From: Tenacibaculum sp. SZ-18
GTDB lineage: Bacteria > Bacteroidota > Bacteroidia > Flavobacteriales > Flavobacteriaceae
NCBI RefSeq assembly: GCF_002813915.1
Contig: NZ_CP019335.1
Coordinates: 530,388 to 594,387, forward strand
Reading direction: 5' to 3'
Length of the DNA stretch: 64,000 nucleotides
A program made the translations under genes and the position numbers. Positions 9,163 to 18,599 of the stretch are shown in pieces. Under the pieces are notes generated by a model, which was not told where the DNA came from, made no database searches, and was given only the letters and a program-made list of their open reading frames with translations. Every line of letters starts with the position of its first letter. Within the stretch, counting starts at the first letter, position 1.

Positions 9163-9997
9163 TTACCACATTCTCTAAATCTTTAACTTCGTTTTTGTGG
9201 AAATTGTTTATAACATATACATCCCTTAAACTTCTCATATCATTGAATAGTTTAATTTGAATAATATTATTGTTTTCCCTTTCATCAACATTAATAATTG
9301 ATCCAACTGGAATACCTTCAGGAAATATTGCAGATCTTCCACTTGTGACGATTGTATCATTTAGAGAAATTGTTGCTTCTCTTGGAATATCACTTAATTG
9401 AATTATACGAGTATCTTTTGTATCCCAACTTACAGATCCGTAATAAAAGTTTCCAGAAATATCTTTGTTTTTCAATCGAACATTAATTTCATTGTTTCTG
9501 TTTAGGATAGATCTTACTCTCGCGTAAGAATTACTCACAGCATCAGTAATTCCAATTATACCTTTAGAGTTAATAACGGCCATTTCTGAGGAAACATTAT
9601 CTTTTCGACCTCGATTAATGGTTAGGTAATTATACGCTTTATGATATTCGTTTTTTGTAATGATTCCATCGTTATATTGATATTGTTGGTTATATTCAAT
9701 AGTGTCAAGAACAAAATGGTTGGTAGTAGTATCGAGTTTTGATTTTAAAAGAGCAATTGTATTTTTCAAATAGGTATTCTCTTTTACGAGAGCTTTATTT
9801 TGCTCGGTTAGATTTAAGTAGTCGGTGACTGATTTACGATTTTTATAAATACCGCCCGATATACTATTCGCAGAGCTTATAAACTTACTCCTGTGAAAAC
9901 TATGATTATTTATGATCAGAAATAAAGAAATAAGCTGCAACAGCAAAAAGAACAGAACGTATTTAAATTTCTGGATAAAATAAATGAGCTGTTGCAT
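9155..9997 (-). CDS. mreC: Rod-shape-determining protein MreC
   Basis: The 280-residue product has an N-terminal membrane helix (residues ~12-30), a leucine/lysine heptad coiled coil (about 60-90, LTEQNKALVKENTYLKNTI) and a beta-rich periplasmic domain with the MreC-type phrase INSKGIIGITDAVSNSYARVRSIL. MreC is a periplasmic scaffold that activates PBP2. It lies 13 bases after mreB in the operon. Confidence 0.93.
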   Translation of the reverse strand: MQQLIYFIQKFKYVLFFLLLQLISLFLIINNHSFHRSKFISSANSISGGIYKNRKSVTDYLNLTEQNKALVKENTYLKNTIALLKSKLDTTTNHFVLDTIEYNQQYQYNDGIITKNEYHKAYNYLTINRGRKDNVSSEMAVINSKGIIGITDAVSNSYARVRSILNRNNEINVRLKNKDISGNFYYGSVSWDTKDTRIIQLSDIPREATISLNDTIVTSGRSAIFPEGIPVGSIINVDERENNNIIQIKLFNDMRSLRDVYVINNFHKNEVKDLENVVNE

Positions 9998-10010
9998 TCT
10001 AAGAATATAT

Positions 10011-11039
10011 TTAGCTTACTAATACGCTTTTAAATCTATCTAGATTTTTCAGAGCAATTCCAGTACCTCTAACAACGGCTCTTAAAGGATCTTCTGCAAC
10101 GTAAACAGGTAAATCAGTTTTACGTGAAAGTCTTTTATCTAAACCTCTAAGCATTGATCCCCCACCAGCTAAATAAATTCCAGTGTTATAAATATCTGCA
10201 GCTAATTCTGGAGGAGTTTTTGATAAAGTCTCCATCACTGCATCTTCTATCCTTAAAATAGATTTATCAAGTGCTTTGGCCATTTCTCTGTAAGAAACTT
10301 GAACTTGTTTCGGTTTACCACTTAATAAATCTCTTCCTTGAACCATCATGTCTTCTGGAGCATCTTCGAGATCTTCGGTAGCTGCACCAATTTGGATTTT
10401 CATTTTCTCAGCTGTAGTTTCGCCAACATAAAGATTATGTTGAGTTCTCATATAGTACATAATATCACTGGTAAATAAATCACCTGCAACTTTTACAGAT
10501 TGATCACAAACAATACCAGCTAAAGCAATTACAGCAATTTCTGTTGTACCACCACCTATATCGATAATCATATTACCTTTTGGTTCCATAATATCAACAC
10601 CTACACCAATGGCTGCTGCCATTGGTTCGTAGATGAGATAAATATCTTTTGCATTCATGTGACGAGCAGAATCAATTACGGCACGTTTTTCTACTTCTGT
10701 AATTCCAGATGGAATACATATTACCATTCTTAATGAAGGAGGGAAGATTTTTTTTCTGATCGAAGGAATCTGTTTTACAAACTCTTTTATCATTTCTTCT
10801 GATGCTTGGAAATCAGCAATTACTCCATCTTTTAAGGGGCGAATGGTTTTAATATTTTCATGAGTTTTACCTTGCATTTTGCGAGCTTCCTTTCCAGTTG
10901 CTATAATTTTGCCAGACATTCTATCTCTGGCAACAATGGAAGGGCTATCGATTACAACTTTACCGTCATGTATAATCAATGTGTTCGCAGTACCTAAATC
11001 GATTGCGATTTCCTCAGTCAAGAAATCAAAAAAGCCCAT
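10011..11039 (-). CDS. mreB: Actin-like rod-shape protein MreB
   Basis: A 342-residue actin-fold ATPase. Visible motifs are the phosphate-1 loop EIAIDLGTANTLI at residues 10-22, the second phosphate loop IDIGGGTTEIAVIAL near 160, and the adenosine motif TGIYLAGGGSMLRGLD near 290. It polymerises on the inner membrane face and positions the elongation machinery. It is the first mre gene and follows purH by 79 bases with no terminator seen, so expression from the purH promoter is likely. Confidence 0.97.
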   Translation of the reverse strand: MGFFDFLTEEIAIDLGTANTLIIHDGKVVIDSPSIVARDRMSGKIIATGKEARKMQGKTHENIKTIRPLKDGVIADFQASEEMIKEFVKQIPSIRKKIFPPSLRMVICIPSGITEVEKRAVIDSARHMNAKDIYLIYEPMAAAIGVGVDIMEPKGNMIIDIGGGTTEIAVIALAGIVCDQSVKVAGDLFTSDIMYYMRTQHNLYVGETTAEKMKIQIGAATEDLEDAPEDMMVQGRDLLSGKPKQVQVSYREMAKALDKSILRIEDAVMETLSKTPPELAADIYNTGIYLAGGGSMLRGLDKRLSRKTDLPVYVAEDPLRAVVRGTGIALKNLDRFKSVLVS

Positions 11040-11118
11040 AAAAAATATTTAAAATATGATTCAACAATGTATTCTCACAAATCTAACAAAAAAAATTAAA
11101 GAAAAGGATCCTAAATCC

Positions 11119-12645
11119 TTAATGTTTAAAGTGTCTTGTTCCTGTGAATACCATTGAGATTTTATTATTGTTGCAATACTCGACGCTTAATTCATCTTTT
11201 ATTGATCCTCCTGGTTGTATAACACTCTTTATTCCAGCATTTCCTGCTATCTCAACACAATCGGGGAAGGGGAAAAATGCATCACTAGCCATTACTGCTC
11301 CGTCTAAATTGAAATTAAAACTTTTTGCTTTTTCAATTGCTTGTCTTAATGCGTCGACACGGCTTGTTTGTCCAGTTCCGCTGGCATATAATTGCTTATT
11401 TTTCGCTAAAACAATTGTATTTGATTTTGTGTGCTTACAAATTTTCGAAGCAAAAAGTAAATCTTCAATTTGCTTTTCACTTGGTTTTGTATTTGTTGGA
11501 TAAGTTAGATCGTCAGTTTTATCTGTTTTATTGTCCTTATCTTGAACCAATACTCCGTTTAAAGCAGTTCGCACTGTTTGTTTAGGTAAATTAACTTCTT
11601 TCTGAACTAATAAAATTCTATTCTTTTTACCTTTTAGAATTTCAAGAGCATCTTCATCAAATGCTGGTGCGATGACAACCTCACAGAATAGTTTATGAAT
11701 TTCTTCCGAAGTGTCTTTATCGATAGCTACATTGGTAATTAAAATTCCTCCAAAGGCAGAAACTGGGTCACCAGCCAATGCGTCAACGTAAGCCTGATAA
11801 ACACTATCTCTTTGTGCAAAACCACAAGCGTTGTTATGTTTTAAAATAGCAAAAGTTGGAGCTTCACCTTGAAACTCGTTAATTAAATTAACCGCAGCAT
11901 CTACATCTAATAAATTGTTATAACTTAATTCTTTTCCATGTAATTTGTCAAACATCGCATTTAAATCTCCGAAGAAATATCCTTTTTGATGTGGATTTTC
12001 TCCGTAACGAAGTTTTTTAACAGTTGTTTCACTAGCTTTATATGCTACTTCATCTTCATTAAAATAATTGAAAATAGCAGTATCGTAATGTGATGAAATA
12101 TTGAAAGCTTTTGAGGCTAACTTTTTTCTGTCAGAAATAGTAGTTTCTCCTTTTTTTTCTGAGATTAAATTTAGGAACTCATCATATTGTTCCATTGAAG
12201 AAACGATGCAAGTATCCTTAAAGTTTTTAGCAGCTGCTCTTATTAATGAAATACCACCGATATCGATTTTTTCAATGATATCTTGTTCCGCTGCTCCTGA
12301 GGCAACTGTTTTTTCAAAAGGATATAAATCAACAATTACCAAGTCGATTTGAGGAATTTTATATTCTTCTAACTGAGCAACATCTCCTTCATTTTCTTGA
12401 CGATTTAAAATTCCCCCAAAAACTTTCGGGTGAAGTGTTTTTACCCTTCCTCCTAAAATTGACGGATAATCTGTTACTGATTCAACAGGAACTACATCAA
12501 TTTCTAAATCTTTAATGAATTTTTCAGTTCCTCCAGTTGAGTAAATAGTAACATTTAATTCATTTAATTTTTTAACAATTGGTTCTAAACCATCCTTGTG
12601 AAAGACTGAAATGAGTGCTGATTGAATTTTTTTAGTTTTGCTCAT
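11119..12645 (-). CDS. purH: Bifunctional AICAR transformylase / IMP cyclohydrolase
   Basis: The 508-residue product carries both last steps of purine synthesis: an N-terminal MGS-like IMP cyclohydrolase (residues ~1-190, STGGTEKFIKDL and TLHPKVFGGIL) and a C-terminal formyltransferase domain (KLRYGENPHQKGYFF, NNACGFA, and GGSIKD...TGTRHFKH at the end). It converts AICAR to FAICAR and then to IMP. It is the promoter-proximal gene of the mre operon, an association that ties a nucleotide gene to the cell-shape genes. Confidence 0.97.
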   Translation of the reverse strand: MSKTKKIQSALISVFHKDGLEPIVKKLNELNVTIYSTGGTEKFIKDLEIDVVPVESVTDYPSILGGRVKTLHPKVFGGILNRQENEGDVAQLEEYKIPQIDLVIVDLYPFEKTVASGAAEQDIIEKIDIGGISLIRAAAKNFKDTCIVSSMEQYDEFLNLISEKKGETTISDRKKLASKAFNISSHYDTAIFNYFNEDEVAYKASETTVKKLRYGENPHQKGYFFGDLNAMFDKLHGKELSYNNLLDVDAAVNLINEFQGEAPTFAILKHNNACGFAQRDSVYQAYVDALAGDPVSAFGGILITNVAIDKDTSEEIHKLFCEVVIAPAFDEDALEILKGKKNRILLVQKEVNLPKQTVRTALNGVLVQDKDNKTDKTDDLTYPTNTKPSEKQIEDLLFASKICKHTKSNTIVLAKNKQLYASGTGQTSRVDALRQAIEKAKSFNFNLDGAVMASDAFFPFPDCVEIAGNAGIKSVIQPGGSIKDELSVEYCNNNKISMVFTGTRHFKH

Positions 12646-12669
12646 TGCGTTGTGTTGTTATTGAGCGTG

Positions 12670-12700
12670 CAAAAATACTAAAAGTATAGATTTGTTCAAT
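12670..12700 (-). promoter_or_regulatory. Promoter of the purH-mre operon
   Basis: On the minus strand: ATTG (12697-12700), exactly 19 bases, then TATTTTTG (12670-12677), 24 bases before the purH ATG. Confidence 0.8.
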
Positions 12701-12719
12701 ATTTTTGAGATAGTTAGTC

Positions 12720-12766
12720 ATAAAAAAATCGGAAAAACTTGTTGATAACTTTAGTTTTTCCGATTT
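12720..12766 (-). terminator. Terminator upstream of the purH promoter
   Basis: A 14-bp perfect stem (12726-12739 with 12753-12766; AAATCGGAAAAACT) is followed on the minus strand by a T run. It ends the transcript carrying the small frame at 12787 and insulates purH. Confidence 0.85.
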
Positions 12767-12786
12767 AAATGTTTTTCTTGACTCTG

Positions 12787-12903
12787 CTATTCTGCATTTT
12801 CTAGGAAATCACGAACCCAAAGAGCTAATTTTTCCAATAAAGTCAATTTTTCAGTCTGGCTATTTGAACCCAAACCTTCATAATTAGGGATGTGTTTACT
12901 CAT
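12787..12903 (-). CDS. Possible 38-residue small protein
   Basis: An ATG at 12903 opens a 39-codon frame (MSKHIPNYEGLGSNSQ... ending DFLENAE) that stops 21 bases before a strong terminator on the same strand. The product is soluble. A polar N-terminal half is followed by an amphipathic helix-like segment (TEKLTLLEKLALWVRDFL). It lies 90 bases downstream of the GAF-protein gene and could be its distal partner or stand alone. I do not recognise the family. Placement between a gene and a terminator argues for translation; no homology was tested. Confidence 0.45.
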   Translation of the reverse strand: MSKHIPNYEGLGSNSQTEKLTLLEKLALWVRDFLENAE

Positions 12904-12993
12904 CTTTAGGGGCATTAAATGATTAGTAAAATTGTTAATAACTTCTACGAAAATATAGAAAAAAACTTAATTTCCAATTATTTACACATCTTT

Positions 12994-13446
12994 TTATAAA
13001 AAAACTGTAATTTTTTCACATATGTATTCTAAAAGTTTTTCATCTTCTGTAGAAAAAGGATTTATAGTATGCGAGTCAATATCAATTTGTCCGATATTTT
13101 CGCCATCAATGAAAATTGGAATGACAATCTCTGATTTTACCTTCCACCCACACGAAATATAGTTGTCTTGTTCAGAAACATCTTGTACCACAAAGTTTTC
13201 ATTACTTAACGCAACTTGTCCACAAATTCCTTTGCCAAAGGGAATAATAGTATGTTCAGTTTCTTCACCAGCGTATTGAGCAAGCTTTAATTCTTCTTTA
13301 TCTCCATTTTTGAAATAAAACCCTACCCAATCATAATATGTTATTTCTGATTTTAAATAATTGCAAATCTCTTGTAGTTTTTCTTCTCTAGTACTTTGAG
13401 AAGCTATGATTGAATCAATGTTCGATTTTAAGTTTTCTAGAACCAA
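12994..13446 (-). CDS. GAF-domain protein of the free methionine-R-sulfoxide reductase type
   Basis: The 150-residue single GAF domain shares the layout of E. coli YebR: YDWVGFYF, PFGKGICGQVA and SCGWKVKSEIVIPIF, then IGQIDIDS. Enzymes of this type reduce free methionine-R-sulfoxide using cysteines. The catalytic-type Cys (in YISCGW) and the GICG Cys are present, but by my alignment the first, resolving Cys position is His, so activity may differ. The start is TTG at 13446, the only initiator in frame, placed 2 bases after the stop of the pseudouridine synthase gene, suggesting coupling. Confidence 0.8.
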   Translation of the reverse strand: MVLENLKSNIDSIIASQSTREEKLQEICNYLKSEITYYDWVGFYFKNGDKEELKLAQYAGEETEHTIIPFGKGICGQVALSNENFVVQDVSEQDNYISCGWKVKSEIVIPIFIDGENIGQIDIDSHTINPFSTEDEKLLEYICEKITVFL

Positions 13447-13448
13447 TT

Positions 13449-14279
13449 TTAAAGCATTTTTAAATTATTAATTTCTTGTTGAGTTAATTCTCTATATCTT
13501 CCTCTTGGCAAATTCTTCTTTGTTAAACCTGCAAAAATTACACGATCTAGTTTTGTAACATGGTAACCGAAGTTATCAAAAATCTTTCTTACAATTCGAT
13601 TTCTTCCAGAATGAATTTCAATTCCTACTTCAGTTTTCTTTTCACCTTCTACGTAAGAAACAGCATCAATAAATACACGTTTTCCTTCGATTACAACATC
13701 TCCTCTTAGCTTATCTAAATCGGATAAACTTAATTTTTTATCTAATGAGGCATGATATAACTTTCGAACGTTATGCTTTGGATGCGTAAGTTTTTTAGCC
13801 AATTCACCATCATTTGTAAATAATAATAACCCAGTTGTGTTTCTGTCTAATCTTCCAACAGGATAGATACGTTCTTTGGTCGCATTACCAACTAACTCCA
13901 TTACAGTTTTTCTACCTCGATCGTCTTCCATTGTAGTAATGTAGTTTTTAGGCTTATTTAAAAGTATGTATCTTTTTTGTTCTAAAGAAATTAAACTTCC
14001 GTCGAAACGAACTTCATCTCCAGGTTGAACTTTGTATCCCATTTCAGTTACTAGATTTCCGTTAACCGTTACGCTACCATGTTCTATATATGTGTCAGCT
14101 TCTCTTCTTGAGCAAATCCCTGCGTTCGCTATAAATTTATTTAAACGAGTACCTGTTTCTTCTTTGGCCTTATTTGAAGCAATTGGTTTGTTGGGCTTTC
14201 TGTTTTTGAATTGTTTTTTATTTCGAGGATTGCTGCTATTTCCAGTTTGTCGTCCTCTCGACGAGTTATTTCTATTCAT
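13449..14279 (-). CDS. rluB: RluB/RsuA-family rRNA pseudouridine synthase
   Basis: The 276-residue product begins with a ~45-residue Arg/Asn/Lys-rich tail, then an S4 RNA-binding domain (TRLNKFIANAGICSRREADTY, residues ~43-100). A catalytic domain follows with the RsuA-family motif GRLDRNTTGLLLFTNDGEL, whose Asp is the nucleophile. Such enzymes isomerise a uridine in ribosomal RNA; RluB acts on 23S rRNA. The exact target here is inferred from family resemblance only. It is transcribed with the GAF gene that follows 2 bases later. Confidence 0.9.
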   Translation of the reverse strand: MNRNNSSRGRQTGNSSNPRNKKQFKNRKPNKPIASNKAKEETGTRLNKFIANAGICSRREADTYIEHGSVTVNGNLVTEMGYKVQPGDEVRFDGSLISLEQKRYILLNKPKNYITTMEDDRGRKTVMELVGNATKERIYPVGRLDRNTTGLLLFTNDGELAKKLTHPKHNVRKLYHASLDKKLSLSDLDKLRGDVVIEGKRVFIDAVSYVEGEKKTEVGIEIHSGRNRIVRKIFDNFGYHVTKLDRVIFAGLTKKNLPRGRYRELTQQEINNLKML

Positions 14280-14363
14280 GATATAAAAAATTGAGGCCGC
14301 AAATGTAATTCAAATATTTGGTTTTCAGGCGGCAAACATGCGAAAAAATAACTAATTTAAGAT

Positions 14364-15287
14364 TTAGTTAAATTGAGAAATTATTTTATCTAAAAGTAGT
14401 GATTTATCAATTAATAATAAACTGAATACTCCGATTAGTAGTAAGACTTTTAATATGTTATGAAGTAATTGATATTGTTTTCTGCTATTGGCTTTGAACA
14501 AGTAAAATCCAATAAATATTAAAATAGCGCATGCGAAATAGAAATAATACTTCATATAAGCAATCCCGTTGTAACTAAATAAAATGATCGTTGGGATAAA
14601 AGTAAGCGTTATTAAGAACGTTATAAATCGTTTCGTCTTTTTTTCACCATATGCTACAGGGAATGTTTTATAATTATTTACCACAGCCCCTTTAATATTT
14701 TCTAAATCTTTAATTAGTTCTCTCACCATAATTATTAAAAATAGGAAAACGGCATGTATAAAAATGATTTGTGAAAAATTTTTATAATGAATAAATATTA
14801 CGAAAAAAGGTAAAATTGTGAGTATAGTCGCTGAGATTAATCCTATTAGAGGAAATCTTTTTAATTTATGAGAGTATAACCAAATTCCAAAAGTATACGT
14901 AGCAAAAAAAATAGCAGCTCTCCAAGAAACCAGCCAGCCAAAGCAAAAGCCAATAAAATTGAGTAGAAAATAAAGTGATAATTTTGTCTCTTGCCTTATT
15001 TGAGCGTCTAAGCCTGATTTTAATGGACGGTTAATTCTGTCAGCTTTTACATCGTAAAAATTATTGATGATATAGCCAGATGCAACTACTGATACTGTAG
15101 CTAAGACCAAATAAAGTAAATGCCAGTCAAATAGAACAGGAAAAATAGTTTTTTCTTCGGAGAAAATAAATATAGCAGCCAAATATTGTGCAGTAACAAG
15201 AATTAAAATATTATATCCTCTTACCACAGAAAATAAGCTTAAAAATTTAATTGCAAGTTTATTTTTATTAGAAGAGATGAGACTCAT
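14364..15287 (-). CDS. UbiA-family prenyltransferase
   Basis: The 307-residue membrane protein has about nine membrane segments. Its first Asp-rich motif is NNFYDVKADRINRP (residues ~75-88), which binds Mg and the prenyl diphosphate, and a second motif, KDLENIKGA, lies near 195. Flavobacterial members are often annotated as geranylgeranylglycerol-phosphate geranylgeranyltransferase, but the acceptor is not proven. It directly follows the mevalonate kinase gene (3-base gap), so it likely uses an isoprenoid made by that pathway. Confidence 0.85.
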   Translation of the reverse strand: MSLISSNKNKLAIKFLSLFSVVRGYNILILVTAQYLAAIFIFSEEKTIFPVLFDWHLLYLVLATVSVVASGYIINNFYDVKADRINRPLKSGLDAQIRQETKLSLYFLLNFIGFCFGWLVSWRAAIFFATYTFGIWLYSHKLKRFPLIGLISATILTILPFFVIFIHYKNFSQIIFIHAVFLFLIIMVRELIKDLENIKGAVVNNYKTFPVAYGEKKTKRFITFLITLTFIPTIILFSYNGIAYMKYYFYFACAILIFIGFYLFKANSRKQYQLLHNILKVLLLIGVFSLLLIDKSLLLDKIISQFN

Positions 15288-15290
15288 GTG

Positions 15291-16217
15291 TTAAAATCGA
15301 TAAACGATTTCTAGCTTGTAGTTTTTTAAACTTTCTTTAGCTTTTTCGAAATCTTCGGTAAATCCTAAGATATAACCACCACCACCTGAACCACAAAGTT
15401 TTAGGTAGTAATCATTTGTTAAAATTCCATTTTCCCAAACTTTATGAAAAGCATTTGGAATCATTGGTTTAAAGTTAGCTAAAACAATTTTGGACAACTT
15501 TTTTACATTTCCAAAAAGAGACGTTACATTTCCTTTAAGAAAATCCTCAATACAAGCATCGGTGTATGTTACAAATTCCTCGCTTAACATTTTTCTAAAG
15601 CCTTCATTTTTCATTTTATTCATGAAAATATTTACCATTGGCTCAGTTTCACCTGTTTGCTCTGAATCTAATAAGAAAACAGCTCCTTTACCTTCCTTCT
15701 GTGATGGAATACCAGTAGCTTCAATGTTTTCTTTAGAGTTAATTAAAATTGGAATACTTAAATATGAGTTTAAAGGATCTAAGCCTGAGCTTTTTCCATG
15801 GAAAAAAGATTCCATTGAAGAGAAAATTTCCTTAAGATTTATAAGTTTATCTCTTGTTAAGTTTTCAAGTACTGTAATTTTGTTTTGGGCATACTTATCG
15901 TAAACTGAAGCAACAAGAGCACCAGAACTACCAATTCCATATCCTTGCGGAATTGACGAGTCGAAATACATTCCTGAGGATATATCTTGTTTTAAACTAT
16001 CTAAATCAAATGAAACTAATTCTGTTTGTAATTTTTTTAGATACTTGTAAAAAGCATGCAGACTTTCATTAGATTTTTTTGCTTCCCCAGTTAAATTTTG
16101 GGCTGTTTTTAAAGCTCCTTTGTATGAGTTAAAAGGAATCGCTAAACCTTTAGAGTCTTTAATGATTCCGTATTCCCCAAATAATAAAATTTTAGCATAG
16201 AAAAGAGGTCCTTTCAT
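15291..16217 (-). CDS. Mevalonate kinase (GHMP family)
   Basis: The 308-residue product starts with GHMP motif 1 (AKILLFGEYGI), has the ATP loop PQGYGIGSSGALVASV near residues 91-106, and motif 3 LCGSGGGGYILGF near 277. A Lys/Asp pair typical of mevalonate kinase can be placed at FHGKSSGLDPLNSYLS (Asp as base). It phosphorylates mevalonate with ATP. It is co-transcribed with the UbiA-type gene and close to diphosphomevalonate decarboxylase. Confidence 0.88.
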   Translation of the reverse strand: MKGPLFYAKILLFGEYGIIKDSKGLAIPFNSYKGALKTAQNLTGEAKKSNESLHAFYKYLKKLQTELVSFDLDSLKQDISSGMYFDSSIPQGYGIGSSGALVASVYDKYAQNKITVLENLTRDKLINLKEIFSSMESFFHGKSSGLDPLNSYLSIPILINSKENIEATGIPSQKEGKGAVFLLDSEQTGETEPMVNIFMNKMKNEGFRKMLSEEFVTYTDACIEDFLKGNVTSLFGNVKKLSKIVLANFKPMIPNAFHKVWENGILTNDYYLKLCGSGGGGYILGFTEDFEKAKESLKNYKLEIVYRF

Positions 16218-16262
16218 CTTTTTTCAAGTTTAGCAACAAAGATAGGTATTATTTAGGGATTC

Positions 16263-16760
16263 TTAATATTCATTTTTATAAAAGGTTTTCCAGATGCCAA
16301 CTCTTTCATTATCTTTATATTTACCTTTTGTTTTTATTTTTCCATTTTTATAAAAAGTTTTCCAGATTCCTTGGCGTTTCCCATTATTATACCTCCCTTG
16401 TTCTTTTAATTCACCTGACTCATAAAATACTTTTCTAACACCGTCTAATTTTCCATTTTTATAATTAGCTTTATGAAAAGGCTTTCCGTTTGGATGGTAG
16501 TAAGTTACTAAACCATCAAAATATTCTTTGTTTGGTTCATTTATTGTGCTAAAACCTTCCATTTGAACTTGACCATTTTTGTAATAGTCAACAATCCAAT
16601 ATCCACTTTTTACTTTTTTAGGTTGAGGACGATAGTATACACTGTTGTCTTCCGAAGTTTCCTGCCAATTTTTATCAAACCAAACAGTTTTTTGTCCATA
16701 ACTCGATAAAAAATAAAAGCCAGTGAGAAGTATTGTCAATAATTGAGTAACTTTTTTCAT
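16263..16760 (-). CDS. Secreted MORN-like/YwqK repeat protein
   Basis: A 165-residue exported protein (signal peptide to about residue 22, SSYG-Q). Four or five ~22-residue repeats of the MORN_2 type follow, with the pattern NGK-G-W-YKNGK-x-KGxYK (for example YNNGKRQGIWKTFYKNGK and YKDNERVGIWKTFYKN). Databases often name such proteins 'toxin-antitoxin system YwqK family antitoxin'; nothing here points to a toxin partner. It sits between mevalonate kinase and diphosphomevalonate decarboxylase genes on the same strand. The function is unknown. Confidence 0.8.
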   Translation of the reverse strand: MKKVTQLLTILLTGFYFLSSYGQKTVWFDKNWQETSEDNSVYYRPQPKKVKSGYWIVDYYKNGQVQMEGFSTINEPNKEYFDGLVTYYHPNGKPFHKANYKNGKLDGVRKVFYESGELKEQGRYNNGKRQGIWKTFYKNGKIKTKGKYKDNERVGIWKTFYKNEY

Positions 16761-16779
16761 AATGCTAGGGATAATTTAG

Positions 16780-17859
16780 TTACATGCTTTTTGCACCTAA
16801 ACCGGTGTTATCACAAATATAGTTATTTTTTTGGCAATATATTTTTAACTTATTGTCTACTAGTTTTTTAATTTTTTCTTTTTCTTGTTCAGGATATAAC
16901 AAGTGAACGTTAGCTCCAGCATCAAGAGTAAAACAAACATTGCTATCTGTTTCTTCTCGATATTTCCAAATTTCATTAATGATGTTCAAAGTGTTTGGCT
17001 TCATTAAAATAAAATATGGGTTGCTTGTTAGCATCATGGCGTGAAGAGTTAAGGCTTCGCTTTCTACCAAATTAATGAATTCTTTTATTTCTCCAGACTG
17101 TAAAATTTTAGATAATTTACTCAAATTATTATTAGCTTGTTTAAAACGATTTTCTGCATAGGGATGATTATGCATTAAATTGTGTCCAATAGTACTAGAC
17201 ACTTGTTTTTCACCTTTGTCAACTAATAAAATAGTGTCTCCGTAATTCTGAAAAATTTTATGAACATGATATGGGAATTTTACACCAAAAAAATCTGAAC
17301 TTCCTTCTATTTCTGGATGTTCTCCCCAAACAACTAATGGTCCTTCTACGCTTCGGCTTGCACTTCCAGAGCCTAATCTCGCTAAAAATGAAGCTTTCTG
17401 ATTGAAAAAGTCTTCTGTCATGTTCGGGTTTAGTTCTTTCTCTAAACTTAATAGACACATAGCAATTGCGCTCATTCCACTTGCCGATGATGCGATTCCA
17501 CTGCTATGGGGGAAAGAGTTTTCAGAACTTATAATCATTTCGTATTCGAAAATATAGGGACAGTATTCTTTAATTCTGTAGAAAAATTTAGCAATTTTTG
17601 GTTTGAAATCATCCTTCTTTTTACCCTCAAAATATAGTTCGAATTGTGGCTCTTTACTTTTTGAAATTCTTGTAAACTTAATTTCTGTAGTTGTATGACA
17701 ACTATTTAAAGTAAAGCTGATTGAAGCATTCTTTGGTAGTTGAGGTTCACTTTTTCCCCAATATTTTACTAGTGCAATATTACTCGGAGTTTGCCATGTA
17801 AAAGAAGCGTTCTCAATAGTTTCAGTAGTTCCTTTAAAAGTAAAGTCTGTAGTGTTCAA
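16780..17859 (-). CDS. mvaD: Diphosphomevalonate decarboxylase
   Basis: The enzyme converts mevalonate diphosphate to isopentenyl diphosphate. The 359-residue GHMP protein shows the family start NIALVKYWGKSEPQLPKNAS, the ATP loop SSGIASSASGMSAIA (about residues 120-134), SASRSVEGP, and the C-terminal FTLDAGANVHLLYP carrying the catalytic Asp. The only initiator in frame is a TTG at 17859. It follows the LytTR regulator by 32 bases on the same strand and precedes the YwqK-repeat gene by 19. Confidence 0.95.
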   Translation of the reverse strand: MNTTDFTFKGTTETIENASFTWQTPSNIALVKYWGKSEPQLPKNASISFTLNSCHTTTEIKFTRISKSKEPQFELYFEGKKKDDFKPKIAKFFYRIKEYCPYIFEYEMIISSENSFPHSSGIASSASGMSAIAMCLLSLEKELNPNMTEDFFNQKASFLARLGSGSASRSVEGPLVVWGEHPEIEGSSDFFGVKFPYHVHKIFQNYGDTILLVDKGEKQVSSTIGHNLMHNHPYAENRFKQANNNLSKLSKILQSGEIKEFINLVESEALTLHAMMLTSNPYFILMKPNTLNIINEIWKYREETDSNVCFTLDAGANVHLLYPEQEKEKIKKLVDNKLKIYCQKNNYICDNTGLGAKSM

Positions 17860-17891
17860 AATTGAAATTTTTTGTAAAGATAGAGCTTAGC

Positions 17892-18599
17892 TTACATTCC
17901 AGCTAATTTTTGTAAAACACTTTCTTTATAGCTTCTACTTATGGGTAATGCTTTTTTTGAAACCTCTATAAATTCATTGGTGTAAGAATGAATTTTGTTA
18001 ATTGAAATAATGTAAGATCTGTGTATTCTTATAAAAAGATTCTGCGGAAGTTTATCATTTATGTTACTGATAGTTTCTCGTGTAACAATAACTTCGTTGC
18101 TTAAATAAATTTTGATGTAATCACTCAAGCTCTCGATGTAAAGTATATCATTAAAAGAAACTTTTATCATCTTTCGTTCGGATCGAATAAACAAGAAGTC
18201 GCTTTTTTGCTCTTGGTTGAAAGTTGTGTTAACAAGTTGACTTTCTTTTGGTAATTTTTCAATGGCTTGTAAAAAACGATCAAAGGCAATTGGTTTTAAA
18301 AGATAGTCAACTACATTTAAATTAAAACCATCAATTGCATAATCTCTATATGCAGTGGTAAAAATTATATGAGCTTTTTTATTGATAATTTTAGCTAAAC
18401 TCAATCCGTTTATTTCAGGCATATTAATATCCAAGAAATAGAGATCAACATTATCTTTTTGTTCAAAACTTAAGACTTCAACCGCGTTTTGGAAACTTCC
18501 AAGTAATTTTAGGTTTGGAGTTTTTTCGATAAAACTTTCTATAATTTCTCGTGCTATTGGTTCGTCATCCACCACAACACATTTGTATGTTTTATTCAT
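17892..18599 (-). CDS. LytTR-family response regulator
   Basis: The 235-residue product has a receiver domain (residues 1-120: acidic pair DD at 11-12, phospho-acceptor Asp in YFLDINMP near 57, Lys in LKPI) and a LytTR DNA-binding domain (residues ~135-235: YIESLSDYIKIYL, FIRIHRSYIISINKI). It should be activated by the sensor kinase encoded immediately upstream, which overlaps it by 8 bases. The targets are unknown; LytTR regulators bind direct repeats upstream of envelope or quorum genes in other bacteria. Confidence 0.94.
   Translation of the reverse strand: MNKTYKCVVVDDEPIAREIIESFIEKTPNLKLLGSFQNAVEVLSFEQKDNVDLYFLDINMPEINGLSLAKIINKKAHIIFTTAYRDYAIDGFNLNVVDYLLKPIAFDRFLQAIEKLPKESQLVNTTFNQEQKSDFLFIRSERKMIKVSFNDILYIESLSDYIKIYLSNEVIVTRETISNINDKLPQNLFIRIHRSYIISINKIHSYTNEFIEVSKKALPISRSYKESVLQKLAGM

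Noticed and set aside
16263..16760. Toxin-antitoxin module suggested by the usual YwqK family name.
   Set aside because: The protein is exported and made of MORN-like repeats, and no toxin-like neighbour is present.
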